A DNA stretch of 64,000 bases, taken from Candidatus Desulfofervidus auxilii. Lineage in GTDB: Bacteria; Desulfobacterota; Desulfofervidia; Desulfofervidales; Desulfofervidaceae. Position numbers and translations under genes: made by a program. Shown here one piece after another: positions 1-9,932 of the stretch. Numbering within the stretch: the stretch's first letter is position 1; every line of letters starts with the position of its first letter. Where the stretch lies: assembly GCF_001577525.1 (NCBI RefSeq), contig NZ_CP013015.1, forward strand, positions 504,227 through 568,226, written 5' to 3'. Below the pieces are notes generated by a model. That model had not been told where the DNA came from. It saw nothing but the letters and a program-made list of their open reading frames with translations, and searched no databases.

Positions 1-638
1 CCAATCATCTTTATTTTAAGTAAAGCTCCCATAGTAAGTCCCTTATATCTCGAAAAATCAGGATACCTTACCAGAAGCCTCAACATCTTCTTGCTGTCTG
101 TATCACCAATCTCTAATATCTCAGGACATACTTCTAATAGCCTTTTTCGAAGCCTGTTTTGCAACCTTATCTTCTCATCTATCAGGGTTTGTTGATGCCG
201 AGACAGAATCTTTAACTTTTCATTGATTTTTGTTGCCTTCTCTACCGCAATGAATGCCTTTTCATTTTCAGCGTCTAAATAATCTCTTAATTTCAGCATT
301 TTTGCTAACATTTTTGCGTCCCTTTTATCGTTACGCCATTCTGCCCCAAATACATTCCGAAATTGTTTTAATTTTAAATTATCTACATTGTATAAGGTGA
401 ATCCGCTCTCTATAAGTATCCGATCAAATGGTGCTCCGTATCCATTCTTTCCTTCAATTGCAAATGATATTATCCCACCTTCTCTTTTCTCAATCTCTCT
501 AAATTCTCTAACTGCCTTATAAAATTCACTGAATTTGTGTGCTATCTTCTGGTCATACAAAATCTGTTCTTCATCATCCATGATAATTATGTGATGATTA
601 TCACTGCCAATATCGATTCCTCCAGATAACCTTTTCAC
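1..638 (-). CDS. IS110-family transposase/recombinase, 5' part (runs off the window)
   Basis: An open frame without stops runs from a GTG at 638, preceded by the ribosome site AAGGAGGG, to the window edge (about 212 codons). The translation begins VKRLSGGIDIGSDNHHIII, later has AIEGKNGYGAPF and then NDKRDAKMLAKML. These are the D, E and D-x-x-D elements of the RuvC-like DEDD domain that starts IS110 recombinases, followed by a charged helical stretch. The C-terminal serine-containing domain would lie left of base 1, so intactness cannot be judged. IS110 enzymes insert DNA using a structured RNA encoded in a non-coding end of the element; such an end lies immediately upstream here. Family assignment is strong; activity is unknown. 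Confidence 0.85.
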   Translation of the reverse strand, partial: MKRLSGGIDIGSDNHHIIIMDDEEQILYDQKIAHKFSEFYKAVREFREIEKREGGIISFAIEGKNGYGAPFDRILIESGFTLYNVDNLKLKQFRNVFGAEWRNDKRDAKMLAKMLKLRDYLDAENEKAFIAVEKATKINEKLKILSRHQQTLIDEKIRLQNRLRKRLLEVCPEILEIGDTDSKKMLRLLVRYPDFSRYKGLTMGALLKIKMI

Positions 639-664
639 GCCTCACCCTCCTTTATGTTTGATAT

Positions 665-800
665 TTTATGGCTCTGCCAATACCTTTATCCCGTCTATAA
701 TAGCCACTTAAAGGCACCTTTCCATTAGACAGGGTATTGGCAGGAGAACATCCGGCAATTCAAACCGAGTCACAATAATTCAACATTATTGACTGACCCC
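665..800 (-). ncRNA. candidate IS110 non-coding end / bridge RNA region
   Basis: The stretch upstream of the IS110 gene has no reading frame but strong secondary structure. An 11-bp perfect inverted repeat (CTGCCAATACC at 674-684, GGTATTGGCAG at 733-743) encloses a smaller stem (GTCTA at 693-697 with TAGAC at 726-730). A second hairpin, AATAAT at 774-779 with ATTATT at 785-790, follows. Known IS110 elements carry a bridge (seek) RNA with paired internal loops in an end next to the recombinase gene. Position and folding fit, but no target or donor loops have been matched, so this is inference. Confidence 0.35.
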
Positions 801-839
801 GTTAGCCACAAATGTTCCCCTAGCCATTTATCATTTATA

Positions 840-1040
840 TCACATAAAGAAGGCTTCTTAATTTCATTCCCTATTTTTTACTCTCACTTTTAATTATAGA
901 CCCCAATTCCACTACATTTGACTATTTCATCCCCTCACTATTTCACTACTCACTGATTTAATGTTTTAGCATTTAGACATTTGGATTTCATTTGGTATTT
1001 GGATTTTGAAATTTGGATTTTTTAGTTTTTGTTAAATTAC
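840..1040. other. non-coding, AT-rich low-complexity stretch
   Basis: Between the IS110 end and the glycosyltransferase stop there is no convincing reading frame. From about 960 the sequence repeats short ATTTGGATTT-like units several times. No clear terminator or promoter was seen. Confidence 0.5.
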
Positions 1041-2318
1041 TTATGGCCTGACTTTGACGTAGCCCTGCATCTTAGTCCATTTTTCTATTAAATAAGGCTT
1101 TATTTTCTCAAATACTTCACATTCATATTCAATGAGTTCCTCTGCTTCTTGTATAGACATTCTTTCTGTTTTTTTCACAAAAGAGAGCGTCTTACCATAA
1201 TAAAGGGGTATAATGGCATCTAAAATAAGTTTTTGGTCATCAACTTGATTTTTGTAAGCAACAGAAAAATCATATAGGATTTTTGCCCATAATTCTGTAG
1301 GGAAATCAAAATGCTCAAAGCGCAAGGTTTTTATTTCATTTAACTTATTCAAATTGGGTGTAAACAATATTTTGTTCCAAATGTTATGGTATTGTTTAAA
1401 ACCCAATAAAAATTTTTGGTAAAGTGCTTCTTGATCAACCCTCACTGGAGGAGGCAATTCAGTCTCTCCTAATCCAAAACCAAATATGGCTGTAGGTTTA
1501 CTCCATTTCACCATTTTCCAGAGGTCAAAGAAAGACTGCATTAAATTGAACATAGTGCCTACTACTTGGTAAAACATTTTTCCTAGAGATTGAGCTGGGT
1601 CTTTAGGACGATGAATCTTGGGTCGTCCCATAAATGATTGGCAAATAGGAATTCCTTCTGCTAAAGCCACAGTAGTCATCCATACATCTATACCAAATTG
1701 AGCTACTAATGCATCCCAATATTTTCCTTGGGCATAAATCTTTGCTATTTCACCAGAAAAACCAAAATCTCCACCAATAGGTTGACGGATTCTCCTACCA
1801 AAGAGACATCTGATTAAGGGATAAACAACATTATTAGTGATAGTTCCATCATATTTATGACGGACATAAAGAGGAGCCACAAAACCAAAATCTTCAAGTA
1901 TAGGCTCACCTAAATTGCGAATCCATTTAGGGGTAATACTAATTAAATCTGCATCTATAGTTATGATTGCTTTAGCTCCCATATCACATGCCTTATGAAA
2001 TAGCATTCTTAATACACTTCCCTTTCCTGTTATCTTAGGAGGTAAAGAAAGATAAATTTTGGGAATTTGATCAGTGGAAGTATTTAAAAATACTTCCTTT
2101 GTGCCATCTTTGGAATTTGCATCACAGTTTATGATGACAGAACGATATTTAGAAAAGTATTGTTTCAGCCCTTCAGCAGCTTGCTTAACCACAAATCCGA
2201 TAGTATCTGCTTCATTATAAGAAGGTATACCTACAATTATCTCTGCCTCTTTTACCTCTTGGGGATTTATTTCAATTCCGATTATCTCTGCCATAGAATA
2301 CTTTATATTATCATGCAT
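1041..2318 (-). CDS. family 2/81-type glycosyltransferase (glucosyl-3-phosphoglycerate synthase-like)
   Basis: A soluble GT-A glycosyltransferase of about 425 residues. Near the N-terminus it has the nucleotide-sugar binding start IIVGIPSYNEADTIGFVV and INCDANSKDGT, then the metal-binding DxD-type segment TIDADL at about residue 120. The layout resembles glucosyl-3-phosphoglycerate or mannosylglycerate synthases, which make compatible solutes, but the substrate cannot be read from sequence. Candidate starts are 2336, 2318 and 2294. I prefer the ATG at 2318 because it overlaps the aspS stop (ATGCATGA), a usual coupled arrangement; none has a strong ribosome site. It is the last gene of the ugd-hisS-aspS run, so it is probably co-transcribed with aspS. 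Confidence 0.7.
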   Translation of the reverse strand: MHDNIKYSMAEIIGIEINPQEVKEAEIIVGIPSYNEADTIGFVVKQAAEGLKQYFSKYRSVIINCDANSKDGTKEVFLNTSTDQIPKIYLSLPPKITGKGSVLRMLFHKACDMGAKAIITIDADLISITPKWIRNLGEPILEDFGFVAPLYVRHKYDGTITNNVVYPLIRCLFGRRIRQPIGGDFGFSGEIAKIYAQGKYWDALVAQFGIDVWMTTVALAEGIPICQSFMGRPKIHRPKDPAQSLGKMFYQVVGTMFNLMQSFFDLWKMVKWSKPTAIFGFGLGETELPPPVRVDQEALYQKFLLGFKQYHNIWNKILFTPNLNKLNEIKTLRFEHFDFPTELWAKILYDFSVAYKNQVDDQKLILDAIIPLYYGKTLSFVKKTERMSIQEAEELIEYECEVFEKIKPYLIEKWTKMQGYVKVRP

Positions 2319-4110
2319 CCTGGATTTTGGCCACATCTAGTTTAAGAGATAACTCATCTAATTGCTCGGCTGTCACAGGAGAAGGTGCATCGGATAAAAG
2401 ACAAGTAGCTTTTTGTGTCTTAGGAAAGGCAATCACCTCTCTAATGCTTTCACACCCACAAAGTAACATAAGTAACCGGTCAAACCCAAAGGCAATACCC
2501 CCATGGGGAGGAGCACCATAACTCAAGGCCTCCAAAAGAAAACCAAATTTTTCTTTGGCCTCCTTTTCTGAAAGTTCAATCACTTTAAAAATCAACTCTT
2601 GAATATCCCTGTGGTGAATACGGATACTACCTCCTCCGATCTCAGTCCCATTTAAAACAATATCATAAGAACGGGCTTTGACCTTTTCAGGGTGCTCAGG
2701 CAAGTAAAGCAAGTCTTCTTCTTTAGGCATGGTAAAAGGATGATGAACGGTTTGCCATCTTCCCTCAATAGCATCATATTCAAACATGGGAAACTCTGTA
2801 ATCCAGCAAAAGGAAATTGCATCTTCAGGGATTAAATTCATTTTTCTAGCCAATTCAACCCTTAAATTAGCCAATGCCTCATGGACAATTTGAGGCTCAT
2901 CAGCCACAAAAAATACCAAATCACCCTCTTTCATTTTAAGGCGCTGCGCAAGGGCATTTTTCTCTTCCTCAGAGAAAAATTTCACAATTGGGGATTGCCA
3001 TTCTGCACCCTTTACCTTTATCCACGCCAAACCTTTTGCCCCAAATTCTAGCACAAATTTAGTTAAATCATCAATCTCTTTGCGGGAAAAAACACTCCCT
3101 TTCTTTAAATTAATGGCCTTTATGACACCTCCTTTTTCTACCACAGAGGCAAAGACTTCAAACTTTGATTTAGTCATAATATCGGTAATTTCTTGCAATT
3201 CAAGGCCAAAACGCAAATCAGGTCTATCTGTGCCATAACGGCTCAATGCTTCAGCATAGGTAAGTTTGGGAAAGGGAGTAGATGGTTTCTTCCCAAATAC
3301 CTTCTCACAAAGATAAACCAGTAATTCCTCTGAGATTTCCATAACATCTTCTTCATTTACAAAAGACATCTCCATATCTATTTGGGTAAACTCAGGCTGT
3401 CTGTCTGCCCGGAGGTCTTCATCCCGGAAACATCGCACAATTTGAAAATACCGGTCAAAACCACTTATCATAAGTATTTGTTTAAACAACTGAGGTGATT
3501 GGGGAAGGGCATAAAATTTTCCAGGATGTAAACGACTAGGAACCAAAAAATCACGTGCTCCTTCAGGAGTGCTTTTAGTCAAAAAAGGTGTTTCTATTTC
3601 TAAAAATCCGTGTTCACTCAAAAATTGTCTCACTGCTTGAGCACATTCATGGCGTTTAATAATATTGCGCATCAAGCAAGGACGTCTCAGGTCTAAATAA
3701 CGAAAATTTAGACGAACAGCTTCTCCTATTTGAACATGGTCTTCAATTAAAATGGGCAATGAAGGAGAGGTATTTAATATTTTTATTTCATTGACCGCCA
3801 CTTCAAAATAGCCTGTAGCTAATTTAGGATTTTCCATACCCTGTGGGCGGTGTCTCACCCTTCCTTTTACGGCAATAACCCATTCTGCCCTTAAATAATC
3901 AGCCCTTTCATGAGCTTGTTTACTAATAGATGGGTCAAAAACTACCTGCACTAAACCTGTTCTATCTCTCAAATCAACAAAAATAACACCCCCATGATCT
4001 CGTCGCCTTTGAACCCATCCCATCAAAATGACTTCTTTCTTTAAGTCTTTCTCTGTTATGGCAGCACAAAAATGAGTCCTCTTCCAGTCTCCCAGAGAAT
4101 CTATATCCAA
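2311..4110 (-). CDS. aspS: aspartyl-tRNA synthetase
   Basis: Class IIb synthetase charging tRNA-Asp, 599 residues, the usual bacterial length. The N-terminal OB-fold anticodon domain contains GWVQRRRDHGG. The catalytic core shows FRYLDLRRP, the motif 2 segment FRDEDLRADRQPEFTQIDME and the motif 3 arginine in GGIAFGFDRLLML. The bacterial GAD insertion lies between, at about residues 290-410. Translation starts at a TTG (4110) with AAGGAGG six bases before it. It follows hisS by two bases, so the two synthetase genes form an operon. No GatCAB genes are visible here, so whether it also charges tRNA-Asn cannot be told. Confidence 0.97.
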   Translation of the reverse strand: MDIDSLGDWKRTHFCAAITEKDLKKEVILMGWVQRRRDHGGVIFVDLRDRTGLVQVVFDPSISKQAHERADYLRAEWVIAVKGRVRHRPQGMENPKLATGYFEVAVNEIKILNTSPSLPILIEDHVQIGEAVRLNFRYLDLRRPCLMRNIIKRHECAQAVRQFLSEHGFLEIETPFLTKSTPEGARDFLVPSRLHPGKFYALPQSPQLFKQILMISGFDRYFQIVRCFRDEDLRADRQPEFTQIDMEMSFVNEEDVMEISEELLVYLCEKVFGKKPSTPFPKLTYAEALSRYGTDRPDLRFGLELQEITDIMTKSKFEVFASVVEKGGVIKAINLKKGSVFSRKEIDDLTKFVLEFGAKGLAWIKVKGAEWQSPIVKFFSEEEKNALAQRLKMKEGDLVFFVADEPQIVHEALANLRVELARKMNLIPEDAISFCWITEFPMFEYDAIEGRWQTVHHPFTMPKEEDLLYLPEHPEKVKARSYDIVLNGTEIGGGSIRIHHRDIQELIFKVIELSEKEAKEKFGFLLEALSYGAPPHGGIAFGFDRLLMLLCGCESIREVIAFPKTQKATCLLSDAPSPVTAEQLDELSLKLDVAKIQDA

Positions 4111-4112
4111 TT

Positions 4113-5369
4113 TTACCTCCTTAACAATTTCAACAATTCAGACAATCCTTCCTGAGGTTGAATACTTACCTTTATTTGTTCTTTTGTATCCATATGGCGC
4201 AAAAGGGCCTTGCTTTCTTTTATCTCATTTTCACCAATAATCAATGCCAAAATGGCGTGAAGGCTATTAGCCCGATTCAATTGGGATTTTAAACTTCCTA
4301 GACGATAGTCTATTTCTGTATAAATATCCCTTTGTCTTAGCGTAGTTACCCAATCAAGACCAAACTTAATTGCCTTTTCTCCTAAAAGGGCCAAAAATAC
4401 GGGTCTGATTTCTTCTATAGCATCAGGCACACAAGGTAATAATCTGTCAGTCCCAATGGCAAAACCTATAGCAGGGGTAGGTTTGCCTCCTAATTCCTGA
4501 ACCAGATAATCATATCTGCCCCCACCTGCCACTGCATTTTGAGCCCCAATATCAGGAATTATCACCTCAAAAGTAGTTCTAGTATAATAATCCAATCCAC
4601 GAACTAATCTGGGGTTTAAAATAAATTTTATATCTAAGTGGGAAAGGTATAATTTGAGGGTTTCAAAATGACGTTTACACTCTGAACACAGATAATCAAC
4701 AATTAAGGGTGCATCTTTTACTACTTGTTGGCAACTTAATACTTTACAGTCAAATACCCTCAACGGATTTAATCTGACTCTTCTTTGACAATCAGGACAA
4801 AGATTAGGGTATTTTTGTTCTAAATAATTACCTAAGGCTTGTCTAAATTCCCTCCGACAATTTTTACAGCCTAAAGAGTTTAAATGAATTTCATAATGGG
4901 ATATCTTCAAAGATGCTAAAATTGTATTGAGAGCAAGGATTATTTCTGCATCCACTAGCGGGGAATCAAAACCCAATATTTCTGCGTCTATCTGCCAGAA
5001 TTGGCGGTACCGGCCTTTTTGTGGTCTTTCTCGACGAAACATAGGACCAATGGTAAATAACTTAGCACTTTTAGGTTGATGATAAAGGCTGTGCTGAATA
5101 AATGCTCTTACCACTGAAGCGGTAGCCTCAGGCCGGAGAGTGAGCTTCTCTCCATTTCTATCTATAAAGGTATACATTTCCTTTTCAACAATATCTGTAG
5201 TTTCACCAATGCTTCTGGCAAAAAGCGGTGTTTTTTCCAAAATAGGCAACCTGATTTCTTTAAAACCAAAAAGGAGTAATATCTTTCTAGCTGTCCCCTC
5301 CATATACTCCCATTTTTTTGCCTCTGGAGGTAAAATATCTCTAAAACCCCTTATAGTCCGAATCTCCAT
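4113..5369 (-). CDS. hisS: histidyl-tRNA synthetase
   Basis: Class IIa synthetase, 418 residues. It starts MEIRTIRGFRDILPPEA. Motif 2 is in the segment FTIGPMFRRERPQKGRYRQF, the histidine-specific signature is RGLDYYTRTTFE, and motif 3 is in GFAIGTDRLL. The middle carries CKNCRREF and CPDCQRR, four cysteines that look like a zinc-binding insertion found in some family members. The C-terminal part is the anticodon-binding domain. The ATG directly follows the ugd stop with no gap, and aspS starts two bases downstream. Confidence 0.96.
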   Translation of the reverse strand: MEIRTIRGFRDILPPEAKKWEYMEGTARKILLLFGFKEIRLPILEKTPLFARSIGETTDIVEKEMYTFIDRNGEKLTLRPEATASVVRAFIQHSLYHQPKSAKLFTIGPMFRRERPQKGRYRQFWQIDAEILGFDSPLVDAEIILALNTILASLKISHYEIHLNSLGCKNCRREFRQALGNYLEQKYPNLCPDCQRRVRLNPLRVFDCKVLSCQQVVKDAPLIVDYLCSECKRHFETLKLYLSHLDIKFILNPRLVRGLDYYTRTTFEVIIPDIGAQNAVAGGGRYDYLVQELGGKPTPAIGFAIGTDRLLPCVPDAIEEIRPVFLALLGEKAIKFGLDWVTTLRQRDIYTEIDYRLGSLKSQLNRANSLHAILALIIGENEIKESKALLRHMDTKEQIKVSIQPQEGLSELLKLLRR

Positions 5370-6689
5370 TTATCTCCCTATACCGAAGTAGATAAATCCC
5401 CTTGCTCTAAGCTCCTGAGGTTCATAAAGATTACGTCCATCAAAAATTACCTTTTCTTGCATTAATTCAGCCATCCGCTCAAAATCAGGGTGGCGAAACT
5501 GATTCCATTCGGTCACTAAGACTAAAGCTGAAGTTTCTTTTAAGGCTGCATATGCATTTTCAGCATATTGAATTTGATTTCCAAAAACTTTTTTTACTTG
5601 AGATGTAGCTATGGGGTCAAAGACCTTGACTTCGGCTCCTTCTAGAAGTAAGCGGGAAATAATCTCAATAGATGGCGCTTCCCGTATATCATCAGTATTA
5701 GGTTTAAAAGATAACCCCCAAATAGCTATTTTTTTGTCTTTTATACCCCCCCTATTTTTGAAATAATGAATTATTTTTTCAACTATTATCTTTTTTTGTC
5801 GGTCATTAACCGTTTTTACTGCCTTTAAAAGGACAGGATTAAACTCATGCTCTTCTGCCATGTGAATAAGAGCACTTAGGTCTTTGGGAAAACAAGAACC
5901 ACCAAAGCCTACACCTGGATAAATAAAGTAAGGGCCAATACGGTGGTCAGCACCGATGCCCTTTCTAACTAAGTTTACGTCTGCTCCCACTTTTTCACAG
6001 ATATTGGCAATTTCATTGATAAAGGAAATCTTGGTAGCCAACAAACAATTAGCCACATATTTGGTCATTTCTGCACTACGAGGGTCCATGACCATTAATT
6101 TGTCTCTAGAACGAGCAAAAGGGGCATAAACTTCTCGCATAATTGCAGCCGTATGTCCATTATTAGTACCAATAATTATCCTGTCAGGCTTCATAAAATC
6201 ATTTACAGCATCACCTTCCTTAAGAAATTCAGGATTGGAAACTACATCAAACTCCAAGTTAACACCTCTAGTCCTTAACTGTTGCTCAATGATGTGGGTC
6301 ACTTTTTCATTAGTGCCCACAGGTACAGTAGATTTGATGGCAATAATCCGATAGTCATCCATTACCCTTCCAATTTCCTCTGCTACTTGAAAAAGAGCGG
6401 TCAAATCACACTTCCCATCGCTTCCAGAAGGTGTGCCTACAGCAATAAATATTATTACACAATCCTTAATCCCTGTTGCTAAATCATCTGTAAAAAAAAT
6501 ACGTCCATCTTTTAAGTTCCTCTTTATTAAATCTTCTAAGCCTGGTTCATAAATGTGGATAATTCCTTTATTTAAATCTTCAATGGGGTCTTCTTTTCTT
6601 CCCACACAAACCACATTGTTTCCCATTTCCGCAAAACAGGCTGCAGTTACCAAACCTACATAGCCAGGTCCAATTACACAAAGTTGCAT
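5370..6689 (-). CDS. ugd: UDP-glucose 6-dehydrogenase
   Basis: NAD-dependent oxidation of UDP-glucose to UDP-glucuronate for surface polysaccharide. It is 439 residues long. The N-terminal Rossmann motif is VIGPGYVGLVTAACFAEMG; the catalytic cysteine lies in GVGFGGSCFPKDL at about residue 260. The C-terminal UDP-binding domain contains GLSFKPNTDDIREAPS, typical of the UDP-Glc/GDP-Man dehydrogenase family. It lies head-to-tail with hisS (no gap) and one base after the isochorismatase-like gene. GDP-mannose dehydrogenase is a less likely alternative. Confidence 0.93.
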   Translation of the reverse strand: MQLCVIGPGYVGLVTAACFAEMGNNVVCVGRKEDPIEDLNKGIIHIYEPGLEDLIKRNLKDGRIFFTDDLATGIKDCVIIFIAVGTPSGSDGKCDLTALFQVAEEIGRVMDDYRIIAIKSTVPVGTNEKVTHIIEQQLRTRGVNLEFDVVSNPEFLKEGDAVNDFMKPDRIIIGTNNGHTAAIMREVYAPFARSRDKLMVMDPRSAEMTKYVANCLLATKISFINEIANICEKVGADVNLVRKGIGADHRIGPYFIYPGVGFGGSCFPKDLSALIHMAEEHEFNPVLLKAVKTVNDRQKKIIVEKIIHYFKNRGGIKDKKIAIWGLSFKPNTDDIREAPSIEIISRLLLEGAEVKVFDPIATSQVKKVFGNQIQYAENAYAALKETSALVLVTEWNQFRHPDFERMAELMQEKVIFDGRNLYEPQELRARGFIYFGIGR

Positions 6690-6690
6690 T

Positions 6691-7230
6691 TTACTTTACC
6701 AAGGAAGAAATGGATTTAAACTCAGGGGCTTGAGCTGTTTTCAATAAATCGAATAAAACAGTTTCCACATTGGTAATCCATGCCCCCATGTTTTGCATTA
6801 ACTCTAAAGCATTATGCATGTGAATTGGAGAACGAGAGGATACACATTCTATAGGTATAAATACTTGATAACCATTCTTTAAAAGATCACGGCAAGTTTG
6901 AAAGACACAAACATGGGATTCTAGCCCAATCAGGATAACCTTTTTTTTACCTATTTTTTCTAAACAATCCTTAACTTCAGGAGTATAACCAGAAAAAGAA
7001 AGTTTAGAAAAAATGTTGGTTTCATCTAAAAATGAATCTATTTCTGGCAAGGTAGGTCCTAACCCCTGAGGATACTGTTCAGTAGTTATTGTAGGAAGCT
7101 GGAATATACTACATCCCTTGAGCAACTTTATGACATCCTGCAATAATTGTTCTTTCCTACTTATGACTTTAAAAAGTTCAGTTTGCATATCCACTATAAA
7201 TACCACTGTCTCTTCTCGGTTTAAATACAT
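6691..7230 (-). CDS. isochorismatase-family cysteine hydrolase
   Basis: A 179-residue alpha/beta hydrolase of the isochorismatase/nicotinamidase superfamily. The triad can be placed at D14 (FIVDMQ), K76 (IFSKLSFSG) and C108 (GLESHVCVFQT), with the usual cis-peptide region before the cysteine. The substrate is not predictable; close relatives are called hydrolases of unknown substrate. The frame extends upstream to a TTG at 7242, but that extension contains the ribosome site GGAGG, so the ATG at 7230 is the real start. It heads the operon that continues into ugd, hisS and aspS. Confidence 0.85.
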   Translation of the reverse strand: MYLNREETVVFIVDMQTELFKVISRKEQLLQDVIKLLKGCSIFQLPTITTEQYPQGLGPTLPEIDSFLDETNIFSKLSFSGYTPEVKDCLEKIGKKKVILIGLESHVCVFQTCRDLLKNGYQVFIPIECVSSRSPIHMHNALELMQNMGAWITNVETVLFDLLKTAQAPEFKSISSLVK

Positions 7231-7285
7231 AAAATCCTCCAAAGTTTTGGCTGATTTTAATCAGGAAACAGAGAATGTCAAGGGG

Positions 7286-7310
7286 AGACCTGACTCTAAG
7301 AGTCAGGTCT
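7286..7310 (-). terminator. perfect 11-bp hairpin downstream of lon
   Basis: AGACCTGACTC (7286-7296) and GAGTCAGGTCT (7300-7310) form a perfect stem with a three-base loop, five bases past the lon stop. There is no uridine tract in the lon direction, so it may be an mRNA-stabilising hairpin or a weak terminator. Confidence 0.45.
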
Positions 7311-7314
7311 TACT

Positions 7315-9738
7315 TTACATCATAACTGCTGGAAGCCTTTGATCAGGCCTTTGGGAAACAGCTTGAGGTGGAGGCGAAGGCTTTTCTTTGACAGAAATAG
7401 GTGTAGCTAAAGCCTCTTTCAACACCTCATCCATGTGGCTTACCAGGACAATTTGCAAGGCTTTTAAAATTTTATGAGGAATTTCTTTTAAATTCTTCTC
7501 ATTATCTCTAGGGATAAGAACCTTTTTTATATGACCCCGATGAGCTGCTAACAACTTTTCTTTCAGCCCACCAATAGGAAGCACTCTGCCTCTTAAGGTG
7601 ATTTCTCCGGTCATAGCCAAATCCCCTCTTACAGGTATCTTGGTCAAGGCCGAAACCAAAGCGGTAGCCATAGTAATACCAGCTGATGGTCCATCTTTAG
7701 GAACTGCTCCTTCTGGAACATGAATATGAATATCAATTTTTTTATGAAACTCAGGCTCTAAACCAATTTGGACCGCCCGTGTGCGGACATAGCTTTGAGC
7801 AGCTTGGGCTGATTCACGCATTACTTCTCCTAGTTTTCCAGTAATGATTAGTTTGCCTTCACCAGGCATTATAGCCACTTCTGTTTGTAACAATTCACCT
7901 CCAAATTCTGTCCAAGCTAATCCTGTAGCTACACCAACTTGGTCTTTTTCCTCGGTTTGGCTAAATCGATATTTGGGGACTCCTAAGTATTGAGCCACTG
8001 TTTTTTTGGTTACTTTAATCTGGGTCTTTACTCCTTTCTCAACAATCTGTTTAGCTGCCTTTCTACAGATAGAGGCAATACATCTTTCTAAATTCCTAAC
8101 ACCTGCTTCTTTGGTGTAAAAACGAATAATTTCATAAATGGCATTATCTGAAAAAGCAATCTGCTCCGGCTTGAGACCACAGGCATTTATTTGTTTTGGA
8201 ATAAGGAATTGAGTAGCAATACGATGTTTTTCAAGTTCTGTGTAACCTGGTATTCTAATAATCTCCATCCTATCTTGTAAAGGCCAAGGGATGGTAGGTA
8301 GAGTATTAGCTGTAGTTATGAACAATATCTCAGAGAGGTCGTAATCTACATCTAAATAGTGGTCATTAAAAGCATGATTTTGTTCTGGATCAAGCACTTC
8401 TAACAGGGCTGCAGCAGGGTCACCCCGAAAGTCTATTCCTAGTTTGTCAATTTCATCTAAGCAAAATACAGGATTATTTGTTTTTACCTTGCGTAGTGAT
8501 TGAATAATCTTTCCAGGCAATGCCCCAATATAAGTCCGCCGATGTCCTCTTATCTCTGCTTCATCTCTCACTCCGCCCAAAGAAAGACGCACAAACTCTC
8601 GTCCTGTCGCTCTAGCTACTGATTTAGCAAGTGAAGTCTTACCTACACCTGGCGGGCCCACTAGACAAAGAATAGGACCTTTTACTTTCTTTGCCAAATG
8701 ATGAACAGCTAAGTATTCTAAAATCCTCTCTTTAGGCTCTTCCAAGCTGTAGTGGTCTTCGTCTAAGATACGTTTTGCTTCATTTATATCCAAACGCACT
8801 TTAGCCCGTCTGTTCCACGGTAATGAAATCAGCCAATCTATATAATTTCTGACCACTGTGGCCTCAGCAGACATAGGAGCCATCATTTTTAATTTCCTCA
8901 ACTCCTGCAATGCTTTCTGTCGAGCTTCCCTAGACATAGGTGTATTTTTTATCTTTCGTTCAAGCACTTTAATTTCGTCCTTTGCATCTCCTCCTTCACC
9001 CATCTCCTTTTGGATAGCCTTCATCTGCTCTGTTAAGTAATACTCTTTCTGAATCTTTTCCATCTGTTTCTTGACTCGAGCCTTGATACGCTGTTCCGTC
9101 TTTATAACCTCAATCTCCCCTTTGGTAAGACCAAGCACTAATTCTAATCGTTTATTTACATCATAGGTTTCAAGTATCTTTTGTCTCTGTTCCACCTTGA
9201 CGGCTAAATGGGCAGCTACTGTATCACTCAAACGGCCTGGCTCTTTGATGGAGGACACAGTAGCTACAATTTCAGAATTAATTTTAGGATTAAGTTTAGC
9301 ATATTCTTCAAAGGCAGAGACTAATAACCGCATTATCGCTTCGGTCTCTATTGTTGACTTAAAAGTTTCTTTTATCTCTTCTACTTCAACAAGAAAAAAT
9401 TCGGGATGAGAAAGGTATTTTGAAATCCGGCCCCTGCTTTCTCCCTCAATAAGAACCTTTACTGTCCCGTCAGGCAACTTTAAGAGTTGGAGGATATGAC
9501 CTATAGTGCCTACTCTATAAATCCCACTTTCTGTTGGCTCGTCAACTTGTGCACTCTTTTGGGCAGATAAAAGGAGTTCTCTATTAAGAGCCATAGCATG
9601 TTCTAAGGCAGCAATAGATTTTTTTCTACCTACAAAAAGGGGAATAACCATTTTAGGAAAAATTACCACATCTCTTAAAGGTAACAAAGGCAAAGTTATT
9701 TTGTTGCTCCCTTCCTTATTGCGACTAAAAATAAACAT
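7315..9738 (-). CDS. lon: ATP-dependent protease Lon
   Basis: A LonA-type AAA+ protease of 807 residues. The N-terminal LON substrate domain begins with [21 protein letters not shown] coiled-coil middle precedes the ATPase with Walker A GPPGVGKT near residue 361. The C-terminal protease domain carries the Ser-Lys dyad, with the nucleophile in DGPSAGIT near residue 682. It ends in a short proline-rich tail. A GGAGG ten bases before the ATG supports the start. It is 194 bases downstream of clpX, so it completes the tig-clpP-clpX-lon order but could also use its own promoter: a TATAAT-like box lies at 9777-9782 on the minus strand. Confidence 0.97.
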   Translation of the reverse strand: MFIFSRNKEGSNKITLPLLPLRDVVIFPKMVIPLFVGRKKSIAALEHAMALNRELLLSAQKSAQVDEPTESGIYRVGTIGHILQLLKLPDGTVKVLIEGESRGRISKYLSHPEFFLVEVEEIKETFKSTIETEAIMRLLVSAFEEYAKLNPKINSEIVATVSSIKEPGRLSDTVAAHLAVKVEQRQKILETYDVNKRLELVLGLTKGEIEVIKTEQRIKARVKKQMEKIQKEYYLTEQMKAIQKEMGEGGDAKDEIKVLERKIKNTPMSREARQKALQELRKLKMMAPMSAEATVVRNYIDWLISLPWNRRAKVRLDINEAKRILDEDHYSLEEPKERILEYLAVHHLAKKVKGPILCLVGPPGVGKTSLAKSVARATGREFVRLSLGGVRDEAEIRGHRRTYIGALPGKIIQSLRKVKTNNPVFCLDEIDKLGIDFRGDPAAALLEVLDPEQNHAFNDHYLDVDYDLSEILFITTANTLPTIPWPLQDRMEIIRIPGYTELEKHRIATQFLIPKQINACGLKPEQIAFSDNAIYEIIRFYTKEAGVRNLERCIASICRKAAKQIVEKGVKTQIKVTKKTVAQYLGVPKYRFSQTEEKDQVGVATGLAWTEFGGELLQTEVAIMPGEGKLIITGKLGEVMRESAQAAQSYVRTRAVQIGLEPEFHKKIDIHIHVPEGAVPKDGPSAGITMATALVSALTKIPVRGDLAMTGEITLRGRVLPIGGLKEKLLAAHRGHIKKVLIPRDNEKNLKEIPHKILKALQIVLVSHMDEVLKEALATPISVKEKPSPPPQAVSQRPDQRLPAVMM

Positions 9739-9932
9739 AAACGTTCAAACCTCCATTTTATATTGCTTTATTTTATATTATAAACACTTTTCAAAATAAA
9801 AGAAAGAGAATTTTTTTGAAAACTTAGCATACGCTTGTATTCACGTTACTTCTCTACAGGGTGTTGAAAAAACCTATTTTTCGAACTGCCCTAGATTAGA
9901 AATTTGGCCCCATCCACCCACAAATGGTAAAC

